The translations under genes and the position numbers were made by a program. Shown piece after piece: positions 23,076 through 31,357 of a stretch of 64,000 bases of DNA (positions are counted from its first letter, which is position 1; each line of letters starts with the position of its first letter). The notes beneath the pieces were generated by a model. The model was not told where the DNA came from. It did no database searches and worked only from the letters and a program-made list of their open reading frames with translations. The stretch comes from Halomonas sp. McH1-25 (GTDB lineage: Bacteria; Pseudomonadota; Gammaproteobacteria; Pseudomonadales; Halomonadaceae), in contig NZ_JAKRFI010000003.1 of assembly GCF_022348165.1 (NCBI RefSeq), positions 372,001 through 436,000 of the forward strand, given 5' to 3'.

Positions 23076-23963
23076 TTATTTTGCGATGTCCGCCAGGCCC
23101 ACCTTGAACAGGCGCATGACCAGTGCCATGAAGCCGATACACAGGATCAGCAGCAGAAATGCGTAAGCGGCCCCCTGATTCCAGTCACCGCCCTCGAAGA
23201 ACCAGTTGTAGATGATCTGCGTGAACCAGCGGCTGCCCGGCGAACCGAGCAGAGCCGGAACGGCATAACTGCCCGCGGCCAGCATGAAGGTCATGATGCA
23301 GCCCGTGGCGATGCCGGGCTTGGCGTGCGGAATGACGATGCGCCAATGGGTTCGCAGACTACCAGCGCCCAAGTCTCGGGCAGCGCGGATCTGGTTGCCG
23401 TCGAGGCTCTCGATGGCGTTATAGAGCGGGAACACCATGAACAGGAGATAGGCATAGACCATGCCGACCAACACCCCGGTGTCGCCGTTCAGAAAGCGGA
23501 TGGGGCGCTCGATCAGACCCAGCGACAGCAGAATTTCATTCAGCGGCCCGCGAAACGCCAGCAGAATGAACCACGAAAAGGTGCGCAGGATCTCGTTGAT
23601 CCAGAACGGAACGATCAACAGCAGCAGGCATAGGGCCGCCTGTCCCGGCGTGGCGATCTTGGCCAGGTAATAGGCCAGCGGATAACTGACCAGCAGCGTC
23701 AGCAAGGTGACGAACACGCTCGACCACAGCGTCTTGAAAAAGATCGAGAGATGGATGTCGTTATTGAACAGGGTGACGTAGTTGGCCAGGGTCCAGCCAT
23801 CCTTGGGCCCACCGATTTCCGCGGGCAACAGACTGGGGCGAAACGAATAATCGATCATCTGCAACTGGGGCAACGTGACCATGGCGATCAGCCAGACGCC
23901 CAGAATACCGACGATGGCCATGGCCACCGGGACACCGAACCGCGCCTTAAGCTGACGGAACAT
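23076..23963 (-). CDS. Polyamine-type ABC transporter permease (PotB-like)
   Basis: This 295-aa permease starts MFRQLKARFGVPVAM and has a first transmembrane segment at about residues 10-35, a large periplasmic loop (QMIDYSFRPSLLPAEIG), and the EAA loop RAARDLGAGSLRTHWRIVIP. The frame continues upstream to 24155 inside the ATPase gene, but the ATG at 23963 has AGGAGA six bases upstream, and the family N-terminus fits. It overlaps the end of the ATPase gene by 17 bp, so translation is coupled. Confidence 0.9.
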   Translation of the reverse strand: MFRQLKARFGVPVAMAIVGILGVWLIAMVTLPQLQMIDYSFRPSLLPAEIGGPKDGWTLANYVTLFNNDIHLSIFFKTLWSSVFVTLLTLLVSYPLAYYLAKIATPGQAALCLLLLIVPFWINEILRTFSWFILLAFRGPLNEILLSLGLIERPIRFLNGDTGVLVGMVYAYLLFMVFPLYNAIESLDGNQIRAARDLGAGSLRTHWRIVIPHAKPGIATGCIMTFMLAAGSYAVPALLGSPGSRWFTQIIYNWFFEGGDWNQGAAYAFLLLILCIGFMALVMRLFKVGLADIAK

Positions 23964-25116
23964 GCCGATTCTCCTGGGCAGGCTGTGAAGACGCGCGTGG
24001 AGTCTCGCCCATCTCGGCATCGTGCGTGGGCGCCCCGTCATCGGCCAGAACGATGGCGTTGTCCGGATCGTAACCGAAGCGCGCGGTCTGCCCCGGCTGC
24101 AAGACATCGCCCGCCCCTTGGCCCACCAGGATACGCACTGTTTCTCGCGTCGCAATCAGGCGCGCCTCGAGCATGCGCCAGGCTCCTTCGAAACTGACCG
24201 TCTCGATATGCGCCTCCAGCATCGACGCTGCGGCACTCCCTACCGCGTCGCTGAGCGACAGAGATTCGGGACGCACGAACAGCGCCGCCGGTCGACCAGG
24301 GGACAGCTCACTCCCGGATCGTCCGGACAAACGACCCAACCCGGGGATATCGAGTGTGGCCCGCCCGTCACGACACTCGATCACCCGCCCCGCCAGACGA
24401 TTGTTTTCACCGACGAAGGTCGCCACGAAACCGGTCTGTGGCCGGTGATACAGCGTTTCGGGATCGGCGACCTGCTGGATACGACCGGCCGACATGACGG
24501 CCACCCGATCCGACATGGCCAGCGCTTCGCCCTGGTCGTGAGTGATGTAGATGAAGGTGATTCCCGTCTTGCGCTGGATCGCCTTGAGCTCGTTGCGCAT
24601 ATGCTGGCGCAACTTGAGGTCCAGCGCCGACAATGGCTCGTCCAACAGCAGCACCCGGGGCTCCACCGCCAGCGCCCGAGCAATGGCGACCCGCTGCTTC
24701 TGGCCACCCGATAGCGCCGACACCGGCTTGCCGCCGCTGCCGCCCAGCGCGACCAGTTCCAGCAATTCGTCCGCCTTGCGCCGCCGGGTGGCACGATCCA
24801 CACCACGCACTTCCAGGCCGAACTCGATGTTCTGGTACACGCTCATCAAGGGGAACAGGGCCAGATTCTGGAAGATCATCGCCGTGGGACGATGATTCAC
24901 CGGCACACCGCGCATCGATGCATTGCCGATGCGCACGTCGCCGTCGGTCGGGGAAAGAAAACCGCTGATGATATTCAGCAAGGTCGTCTTTCCACATCCC
25001 GATGGCCCCAGGAAGCTGAAGAATTCCCCCGAGCGAATCTCCAGAGAGGTGGGTTCGATGGCCGTAAAATCGTCAAAGCGCATGACGACGTTATCAAGAA
25101 TGACGCTACCGTCCAT
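23947..25116 (-). CDS. Polyamine-type ABC transporter ATPase (PotA-like)
   Basis: This 389-aa ATP-hydrolysing subunit has Walker A GPSGCGKTT near residue 38, Q-loop MIFQNLALFP, signature LSGGQKQRVAIARAL, Walker B VLLLDEPLSALD and the H-loop ITHD. The C-terminal 150 residues form the TOBE regulatory domain typical of PotA/MalK-type ATPases. The tail extends past the usual end (about residues 365-389) with a low-complexity sequence overlapping potB. It is second in the operon, 41 bp after the binding-protein gene. Confidence 0.92.
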   Translation of the reverse strand: MDGSVILDNVVMRFDDFTAIEPTSLEIRSGEFFSFLGPSGCGKTTLLNIISGFLSPTDGDVRIGNASMRGVPVNHRPTAMIFQNLALFPLMSVYQNIEFGLEVRGVDRATRRRKADELLELVALGGSGGKPVSALSGGQKQRVAIARALAVEPRVLLLDEPLSALDLKLRQHMRNELKAIQRKTGITFIYITHDQGEALAMSDRVAVMSAGRIQQVADPETLYHRPQTGFVATFVGENNRLAGRVIECRDGRATLDIPGLGRLSGRSGSELSPGRPAALFVRPESLSLSDAVGSAAASMLEAHIETVSFEGAWRMLEARLIATRETVRILVGQGAGDVLQPGQTARFGYDPDNAIVLADDGAPTHDAEMGETPRASSQPAQENRHVPSA

Positions 25117-25157
25117 TCATAGTCCTGTGGTTATTGTTTGTTAGCGAGCAGTCGGTG

Positions 25158-26276
25158 CTAGGCGGACAGGTAGCGATCCTGATACTCGTTGCGTAACGCC
25201 ACGTACCAGGGTTCCTGAATCGGCCACCACCACAGGTTGGCGAGATCCTGCTGGGAATAGGACTGCTCGAAGAAACGGCGCGTCTCCTCGGGCAGCAACG
25301 TTTCTGCCCCTACCGAGGTGGAGTTGTAGCCGGTGGACTTGACGAACATGGCACCCGCCTCGGGCGTGTAGTACCAGTTGATCAGTTCATAGACGGCATC
25401 GACATTCCGGGCATTGCGCGGAATCACGAAGCCTTCCATCCACGCCAGCGCGCCCTCCTTGGGGGCGGCATAGCCGATATCCATGCCTTCGCCCTGCAGC
25501 CGGAACGCGGTACTGTCCCAAGTCTGGCCGATGACGGCCCCATTGGTACGGAACGCGGCCTGGGCCTCGTTTTCGGTGTTCCAGTACTGGGCAACCAGTC
25601 CCTTGTGCTTGATCGCCTCCTCCAGAATCACATCGAAGTTAGCGCGCATTGCCTCTTCGGACTGGTAGGACTCAAGCAACGGGCGCGGCAGCTTGCCCTG
25701 GGCCTGCAACCACAGGCCGATGCCGACCAGGGCGGAATGGCCACGCACGGTTACGCCCTGCCCGTTCTCCGGATTCCACAGGTCGCCATAGCTCAGGTTG
25801 GCAGGGTCGACGGCGGCATACTTGCGGTCGAAAGCGATCGCCTCGGTGCCCCAGTCGCTGGGCGCAAAATAGCGCTTGCCGTCGACCACGCCACCGACCC
25901 GTGAGCCTTCGATCGCACTCTCCAGGCAACCGGCCCACTTGATGCGCGCCTCATCGAGCGGCTGCACCAGTTCGTGATCGAGGTAGCCAGGTACGCGATC
26001 CACCGTGGGCATGATTACGTCGAAGCCGCTGCCGTCGCTGGCCCGCAGCGAGTTCATCAGTTCATCGTTGGTGCCATACGGGGTAAAAGTCGCGTTGATC
26101 CCGGTCTTCTCGCGAAAATCGGCCAGCATTTCGTCGGTGAAGTACCCCGCCCAGGCATAGATACGCAGGTTCTGTTCCTGAGCCAGTGCCTTGTTGATAT
26201 AGAAATTCGGCAGGCTGGCGACAGCCCCTGCAGCCAAGGTGCCCTGCAGGAAACGACGACGCGAGATCGACGACAT
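25158..26276 (-). CDS. Polyamine-type periplasmic substrate-binding protein (PotD/PotF-like)
   Basis: This 372-aa extracytoplasmic binding protein opens the ABC operon. The N-terminus SSISRRRFLQGTLAAGAVA is a twin-arginine (Tat) signal, so the protein is exported folded. The mature part begins LRIYAWAGYFTDEMLADF, the PotD/PotF family opening, and ends LWWWPIQEPWY. Most enteric PotD proteins use Sec, so the Tat signal is a mild peculiarity. A 16-bp inverted repeat lies about 85 bp upstream of the start. GAGGAAC precedes the ATG. Confidence 0.9.
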   Translation of the reverse strand: MSSISRRRFLQGTLAAGAVASLPNFYINKALAQEQNLRIYAWAGYFTDEMLADFREKTGINATFTPYGTNDELMNSLRASDGSGFDVIMPTVDRVPGYLDHELVQPLDEARIKWAGCLESAIEGSRVGGVVDGKRYFAPSDWGTEAIAFDRKYAAVDPANLSYGDLWNPENGQGVTVRGHSALVGIGLWLQAQGKLPRPLLESYQSEEAMRANFDVILEEAIKHKGLVAQYWNTENEAQAAFRTNGAVIGQTWDSTAFRLQGEGMDIGYAAPKEGALAWMEGFVIPRNARNVDAVYELINWYYTPEAGAMFVKSTGYNSTSVGAETLLPEETRRFFEQSYSQQDLANLWWWPIQEPWYVALRNEYQDRYLSA

Positions 26277-26359
26277 GGAAGTGTTCCTCGTTCTTCTGAT
26301 TATGTTCGGGTGGGGCGATCAGCCCAACGCCGCCAATGATGGCTGGCGTAACACGACAG

Positions 26360-26375
26360 TCCAATGACAATTGGA
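26360..26375. promoter_or_regulatory. Inverted repeat upstream of the polyamine-type ABC operon
   Basis: TCCAAT-GACA-ATTGGA is a perfect 6-bp palindrome, 84 bp before the binding-protein start. On the operon strand, TGTCATCCAA is followed by TTGTCATTGG, a direct repeat. It is a plausible regulator site of unknown identity. Confidence 0.35.
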
Positions 26376-26516
26376 TGACAGTTCGATTATGGCCGGGTTG
26401 GGGGAAATTGCCGCTTGGACCAAGGCAGGGGGTGTTCAACGCTGGGTCAGCGAAAGAACAGAAAGGTGAAAGGAAGAGACGATAAACAGCCAAGTAAGTC
26501 GTTGACCAACAATAGA

Positions 26517-26540
26517 AAGCCGGCCACAAAGGGCCGGCTT
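26517..26540 (-). terminator. Porin terminator
   Basis: AAGCCGGCC (26517-26525) and GGCCGGCTT (26532-26540) form a 9-bp stem; on the minus strand TTTCTATT follows. It lies 36 bp past the porin stop. Confidence 0.75.
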
Positions 26541-26576
26541 CGATATCACGAAAGTCGTGAAGGGTGTTCTGTCCGC

Positions 26577-27731
26577 TTAGAACGCGTAGACAGCACCAAC
26601 GGCAACGCCGTTGTCTTCATCGTTATCACGATCGTACCATCCACCTTCGATGAAGGTGTACATGGCAGAAGAGATGTTGTAGGTAGCGCCCAGAACGACT
26701 TCGTTGTAAGACTCGTCGCTGGTGTCGGTCGGCAGGTCGGCGTCGTTGACAGCATCGCTGAAGGTGTCGCCGAAGTCGGAGCCACCTACGTCAACGTACT
26801 GATAGGCGCCATAGACGTCACCGAAGCCGTAGCCGTAGCGTGCACCGACTGCGTAGCGATTCTGGTCAGCGAACAGGTCTGTGTCGCCAGACTCATAACG
26901 CTCATACTTGGCAGCCAGACGCAGAGCGTCGATAGTGTACTGGAACGTGATACCGAACTGGTCACCGGCGTCGAACTCTTGGTCACCGGGAACGAGTTCG
27001 CCATCAGCTCCTTCCTCAAGGTAGTAGGAGCCAGACACGTCACCATCATAGATGGAAAGGTTGTCGTAAACGGCTGCCACAGAGAAGGCGCCAACTTCGT
27101 ACTTCACACCACCGAAGAAGGAAGCACTGCCGGAACTGTCAACGTTCTCAGCTTCGGCATCGCCCTTGTATTGAGTACCAACAGCGAACTGCAGACCATT
27201 GAAGGAGGGTGACAGGTACTGAAGCTTGTCGCCTTCGCGGTCACTATCAGAGTTCTGAGTATTGGCACCAGCATCGCCAGTCACGAGGCTGTTGCTGTCA
27301 GTAACGTCAAAATACTCATTGTTGGAGATCGGATCCTGAACCCAGTCATCGATCAGCGGATCCCAGGAACCCAGGCGAACGTCACCGAAGTTGCCCTTCG
27401 CACCCATGTAGGCTTGGTCACCGTTACCAACACCGTCGCTGCCCTTGGCTTCGTCAGCGTCGTATTCCCACTCGGCCTTGAAGTAGCCGGTCAGGCCAGA
27501 ATTGATTACGTGCTGACCAGTGACACCAAAGGTAGAACCGTTATCGAAGATATCGTCCTGAGACTCTACAGATCCGTCGTCTTGTGCAGTTTCAATGCTG
27601 CGGTAAGCAATCTGGACGTTACCGTAAATGTCGAGCTGAGTGCCGTCCTGGTTGTAGACAGTCGCGGCCTGAGCAGCGGCGGAGGCACCCAGGGCACCGG
27701 CAATAGCAGTCGCTAAGAGCGTCTTTTTCAT
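26577..27731 (-). CDS. Major outer-membrane porin (OmpC-like, acidic)
   Basis: This 384-aa gram-negative porin forms a trimeric 16-strand beta-barrel diffusion channel. It has a Sec signal (MKKTLLATAIAGALGASAAA, cleaved after AQA), then TVYNQDGTQLDIYGNVQIAY, alternating aromatic strands (YMGAKGNFGDVRLGS) and the outer-membrane C-terminal signature ending VGAVYAF. It is unusually rich in Asp and Glu, which fits halophilic life. Codon choice looks more biased than in its neighbours, as expected for a highly expressed protein. It has its own terminator, so it is likely monocistronic. Confidence 0.93.
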   Translation of the reverse strand: MKKTLLATAIAGALGASAAAQAATVYNQDGTQLDIYGNVQIAYRSIETAQDDGSVESQDDIFDNGSTFGVTGQHVINSGLTGYFKAEWEYDADEAKGSDGVGNGDQAYMGAKGNFGDVRLGSWDPLIDDWVQDPISNNEYFDVTDSNSLVTGDAGANTQNSDSDREGDKLQYLSPSFNGLQFAVGTQYKGDAEAENVDSSGSASFFGGVKYEVGAFSVAAVYDNLSIYDGDVSGSYYLEEGADGELVPGDQEFDAGDQFGITFQYTIDALRLAAKYERYESGDTDLFADQNRYAVGARYGYGFGDVYGAYQYVDVGGSDFGDTFSDAVNDADLPTDTSDESYNEVVLGATYNISSAMYTFIEGGWYDRDNDEDNGVAVGAVYAF

Positions 27732-28183
27732 CGCGATAGTTCCTTAACTAGCTTACTGTTCGATCGTTTTCTGCATTATGCAGCCGGCTTGCCAGGCGCC
27801 CTCGACAGAAGTTAGGAAGGACTGCCTTAGCGAAGCCTTGTTATTGTCCAATGCTCGCAGGAGAAACCTTATACCGGGTCTATCCGGAACGCAACAAGAA
27901 AAAAACACTGTTTTTAATCCTTGTGTACGAAAGTCGAATAGCGCCCTATCGCTAGTGTTGCCCTGCGCGCCAGGCCATGACCGTCGTGATGCAGCCACGC
28001 CTTGCTCGCACCGTAATCCGCCTCTATGACAGCAAGATGACGATTGCGAACGCCGTTCATGATGAGCAGCCACCGTCCGAGTTGCAAGGGCTAGCCAAGG
28101 GCTAGTAAATGCAAGCTGACCAACGCCCAGCCAACGCACCCCCAATCGGAAGGGTAACCAGCTGATTATTAGATAATTTATAT
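27732..28183. other. Porin upstream region
   Basis: About 450 bp upstream of the porin with no gene that I can support. It contains a plausible porin promoter (separate entry), leaving a leader of about 130 nt before the porin start. The length and AT-rich patches are typical of regulated porin promoters, but no OmpR-type repeats could be assigned with confidence. Confidence 0.45.
27868..27897 (-). promoter_or_regulatory. Putative porin promoter
   Basis: On the minus strand, TATAAG (27868-27873) serves as -10, with TTGTTG (27892-27897) 18 bp upstream as -35. The poly-A/T run at 27898-27905 just upstream could be an UP-like element. Confidence 0.4.
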
Positions 28184-28215
28184 AAAAAAGCCCAGCGAAA
28201 TCGCTGGGCTTTTTT
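28184..28215. terminator. Bidirectional Rho-independent terminator after proQ
   Basis: AAAAAAGCCCAGCGA (28184-28198) and TCGCTGGGCTTTTTT (28201-28215) form a textbook terminator with T runs in both directions. It ends the proQ transcript 20 bp past its stop. Confidence 0.92.
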
Positions 28216-28234
28216 ACTCAACTGAACCAAATGA

Positions 28235-28990
28235 TTATTGTCGGCCACTGTGCTTGGCCAACAACTCGCCCAGTTTCTGATCGAGTCGTGCATGACGCTT
28301 GGCCTCTGACTTGGCCTTGCGGCCCTTGTCGCGCTCGCGCTGGCGGGCCTGGAGTCCCTCGAGCTTCTGACGGGCGTGCTGGGCCTCTTCGTCGTTCACC
28401 GTCCCCGCCGGCTGGCCATCCAGATCGACACGTTCAATGCCGGGCCTTACGGCCTTGAGGTAGCGCGGCAGATGGACATAACAGGCCAGCGCCCGGCGCA
28501 CCAGTTTCTCGGGCCAGGGCTCCCGTGCCAGCAAGTCCTCATGAATACCGACCTTGAGCGGCCGCGTATGGCCCTTGAAAAAGGTATTCGTGTAGCGACG
28601 GTACCATTCGTTGAGCAGCGCCTGGGGAGACGGCAGTTCATCCTCGGCTTGTGGCGCGACATCGGCCGGTGGCTCGGGCTTGGAGGTGTCCGACACCGGC
28701 GGTTCAGGCGCTTCGGCTTGGGTTTGGGCCTCGATAACGTTAGCGTCATCGCTGCTGCCTGTAGCTACCGCTGCCCCTCGCTGGGGTGATGGATAGTCAC
28801 GCACTGCGGGCGTTGGCGGTTCTTCGACCGATGAGACCAAGGCCTGCTGGGATTCCAGAGCCTCGCGCAGGCGCCGGTTTTCCGCTTCCAACGTGGCGAC
28901 ACGCTGACGTAACGAGGCAATTTCACTGAGGCCCAGGCGGGCCTGCGCCTCCAGCAAATCGAATAGCGCGGTGGTGCGTTCGTTAATCAA
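28235..28990 (-). CDS. ProQ/FinO-domain RNA chaperone with N-terminal extension
   Basis: This 251-aa ProQ/FinO family protein binds structured sRNAs and mRNA 3' ends. The ProQ/FinO domain lies at about residues 120-215 (LLNEWYRRYTNTFFKGHTRPLKVGI, KLVRRALACYVHLPRYLKAV), followed by a basic tail (RERDKGRKAKSEAKRHARLDQ). Unlike E. coli ProQ, the domain is preceded by about 115 residues: a coiled coil (LRQRVATLEAENRRLREALE) and a Pro/Glu-rich linker. The start is TTG at 28990 with GGGGGAGA upstream. It lies 35 bp after folA on the same strand. Confidence 0.85.
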   Translation of the reverse strand: MINERTTALFDLLEAQARLGLSEIASLRQRVATLEAENRRLREALESQQALVSSVEEPPTPAVRDYPSPQRGAAVATGSSDDANVIEAQTQAEAPEPPVSDTSKPEPPADVAPQAEDELPSPQALLNEWYRRYTNTFFKGHTRPLKVGIHEDLLAREPWPEKLVRRALACYVHLPRYLKAVRPGIERVDLDGQPAGTVNDEEAQHARQKLEGLQARQRERDKGRKAKSEAKRHARLDQKLGELLAKHSGRQ

Positions 28991-29025
28991 AGCTCGGTCT
29001 CCCCCTGAAACCCGCCCGGATGAAC

Positions 29026-29583
29026 TTATGACTGGCGTCGCTCATAAGCCACGAAGGCATACTCGGGACGGCATCTGCCCTGTGAATCGCCGGTACCGCT
29101 CTCCTCGCCCACGACACGCTGGACTTCCTGCCATGCTTGCGAATCGAACGCCGGAAAGTAGGCATCACCTGCGATATCCACCTCGACTTCGGTCAGGTAG
29201 AGGCGTGAGGCACTCGGCAGTGCCTGACGGAAGATCTCTCCTCCACCGATTACGGCAATTTCCTCGGCGCCATCGATCGTCGCCTGCTGGTCGGCCAGCG
29301 CCAATGCACTTGCCAGATCATGACAGACACGCACGCCCTCGTGGTGGAATTCGCGGCTGCGGGTAACGACGATATTCAAACGCCCCGGCAAGGGCCGCCC
29401 AATCGACTCGAAGGTCTTGCGCCCCATGACCAGCGGCTTGCCCAATGTGATGCGCTTGAAGAATTTGAGATCCTCGGGCAGATACCAGGGTAACTGGTTG
29501 TCCATGCCGATCACGCGATTGCGCGACATGGCCGCGACCAGGGCCACCGGCACCAGGGTATCGATCGTCTCGTGCTCGTTCAT
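29026..29583 (-). CDS. folA: Dihydrofolate reductase FolA
   Basis: FolA reduces dihydrofolate to tetrahydrofolate with NADPH, regenerating the folate consumed by ThyA. The 185-aa protein is slightly longer than the 159-aa E. coli enzyme. The N-terminal block [21 protein letters not shown] carries the Met20 region, [33 protein letters not shown] is classic, and [11 protein letters not shown] completes the NADPH site. Its ATG overlaps the thyA stop as ATGA. The final segment ([17 protein letters not shown]) is the usual C-terminal strand. Confidence 0.95.
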   Translation of the reverse strand: MNEHETIDTLVPVALVAAMSRNRVIGMDNQLPWYLPEDLKFFKRITLGKPLVMGRKTFESIGRPLPGRLNIVVTRSREFHHEGVRVCHDLASALALADQQATIDGAEEIAVIGGGEIFRQALPSASRLYLTEVEVDIAGDAYFPAFDSQAWQEVQRVVGEESGTGDSQGRCRPEYAFVAYERRQS

Positions 29584-30449
29584 ACAGCGACCTCGGCCTT
29601 GATGTGCGGGTGAGGGTCGTAGCCTTCGATGGCAATATCCTCGAAGCGAAAAGCGAACAGATCCGTGACATCGGGATTCAAGCGCAATTGCGGCTCCGAC
29701 TGCGGCGTTCGCGACAGCTGCAACTCGGCCTGCGCGAGATGGTTGAGGTAGAGATGGGCATCGCCCAGCGTATGTACGAATTCGCCCGGCGCCAGCCCAC
29801 AAACCTGAGCGACCATACGAGTCAACAGGGCGTAGCTGGCAATGTTGAAGGGCACGCCGAGGAAGATGTCCGCGCTACGCTGATAAAGCTGGCAGGACAG
29901 GCGGCCTTCCGCCACATAGAACTGAAACAGGGCATGACAGGGTGGCAACGCCATCTCATCGATCAACGCCGGATTCCAGGCCGAGACGATCAATCGCCGC
30001 GAGTCGGGATTGTGACGAATCTGCTCGACGACACCGGCAATCTGATCGACATGGCCACCGTCAGGGCGTGGCCAGCTACGCCATTGATAACCGTAGACCG
30101 GGCCCAGCTCGCCCTCTTCGTCCGCCCATTCGTCCCAGATGCGGACCCCGTTCTCCTTGAGATAGGCGATATTGGTCTCGCCACGCAGGAACCACAGCAG
30201 CTCGTGAATGATCGAGCGCAGGTGCAGTTTCTTGGTGGTCACCAGGGGAAAGCCCCGCCCCAGGTCGAAGCGCATCTGGTGACCGAACACGCTACGGGTA
30301 CCCACGCCGGTACGATCGTGCTTGGTCACGCCATGCTCGAGAACATGATGCATCAGGTCGAGGTAGGGCTGCTCCAGCGCAGGGCGGGAGGTCGCCGTTG
30401 CGGAAGCTGTCGGTGCGGAGGAAATCAAGGACACGGTATCGTCGGGCAT
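29580..30449 (-). CDS. thyA: Thymidylate synthase ThyA
   Basis: ThyA methylates dUMP to dTMP using methylene-tetrahydrofolate. From the ATG at 30449 it is 289 aa, 25 longer than E. coli ThyA because of an N-terminal extension ([13 protein letters not shown]...) before the family start [12 protein letters not shown]. Catalytic Cys is in [11 protein letters not shown], and [23 protein letters not shown] and HLYLNHLAQ are conserved. The start choice is uncertain because no clear ribosome site precedes it. It follows lgt, as in many proteobacteria, and is coupled to folA. Confidence 0.95.
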   Translation of the reverse strand: MPDDTVSLISSAPTASATATSRPALEQPYLDLMHHVLEHGVTKHDRTGVGTRSVFGHQMRFDLGRGFPLVTTKKLHLRSIIHELLWFLRGETNIAYLKENGVRIWDEWADEEGELGPVYGYQWRSWPRPDGGHVDQIAGVVEQIRHNPDSRRLIVSAWNPALIDEMALPPCHALFQFYVAEGRLSCQLYQRSADIFLGVPFNIASYALLTRMVAQVCGLAPGEFVHTLGDAHLYLNHLAQAELQLSRTPQSEPQLRLNPDVTDLFAFRFEDIAIEGYDPHPHIKAEVAV

Positions 30450-30504
30450 CGAACAAGTGGACCCACAGTGTAGCGATACGCTCCTTCCAGGACTAGGCCC
30501 CGTC

Positions 30505-31314
30505 TCATGTCGTGGCCTCCGACTCGATGCGGCCGCCATCCACCGGCTGGCTGCGCGCCCAGGCCATCAGCGCCAGCCCCGCCGCGATCATGGGCAGGGA
30601 CAGCAGCATTCCCATGGTCAGCCAGTCGAAGGCGATGAAACCCAGTTGCGGGTCGGGCATTCTGACGAACTCGATGGCGAAGCGGAAGATACCGTAAAGC
30701 AGCAGGAACAGGCCGGATATCATGCCGCGATGACGTGGCCGGCGCGATACGAACCAGAGAATGGCGAAAAGCACGACACCCTCGAGCAGAAACTCGTACA
30801 GCGACGAGGGATGACGCGGCTCGGGGCCCATGCCGGGGAATGGCATGGCCCAAGGCAGATCGCTCACCCGCCCCGGCAATTCGGCGTTGATGAAATTGCC
30901 GATACGCCCGGCCCCCAGGCCGACCGGGACCAATGGAGCGATGAAATCGGTCAGCTGGAAAAACGCCAACCGATGCTTGCGCGCGAACAGCCAGGCAGCG
31001 ATCAGCACGCCGAGCAGGCCGCCATGGAAACTCATGCCGCCATCCCAGACCTGGAAGATCCACAACGGCTCGGCCAGCAGGCGCTCGAATCCGTAAAACA
31101 GGGCGTAGCCGATGCGCCCGCCCAGCACGACCCCCAGCGCGCCGTAGAACAGCATGTCACCGATGTCGTCCTTGGTCAGGCCCAGGCGATGCGCGCGTTT
31201 GCGGCCTAGCCACCAGGCGCCGAGGAACCCCACCACATACATCAACCCATACCAGTGAATCTTAAACGGTCCCAGGGCAATGGCTATCGGGTCGATTTGC
31301 GGGTAGTCAAGCAT
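30505..31314 (-). CDS. lgt: Prolipoprotein diacylglyceryl transferase Lgt
   Basis: Lgt is the first enzyme of lipoprotein maturation: it adds diacylglycerol from phosphatidylglycerol to the lipobox cysteine. The 269-aa inner-membrane protein has about seven transmembrane segments. The Lgt signature [14 protein letters not shown], the catalytic-region SFHGGLLG and the C-terminal [15 protein letters not shown] are present. It is 55 bp upstream of thyA on the same strand and 43 bp after the hybrid sensor gene. Confidence 0.95.
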   Translation of the reverse strand: MLDYPQIDPIAIALGPFKIHWYGLMYVVGFLGAWWLGRKRAHRLGLTKDDIGDMLFYGALGVVLGGRIGYALFYGFERLLAEPLWIFQVWDGGMSFHGGLLGVLIAAWLFARKHRLAFFQLTDFIAPLVPVGLGAGRIGNFINAELPGRVSDLPWAMPFPGMGPEPRHPSSLYEFLLEGVVLFAILWFVSRRPRHRGMISGLFLLLYGIFRFAIEFVRMPDPQLGFIAFDWLTMGMLLSLPMIAAGLALMAWARSQPVDGGRIESEATT

Positions 31315-31357
31315 GGCTCTCTCGGTGCGGCTAGGAAGAAAGGATACGCGATGCCCG

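Larger units (their letters stand above)
26277..26576. other. Intergenic region between the porin and the ABC operon
   Basis: 300 bp holding the ABC-operon promoter region (right-to-left) and the porin terminator. TGTCAT occurs twice around the inverted repeat at 26360-26375. The rest shows nothing recognisable. Confidence 0.4.
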
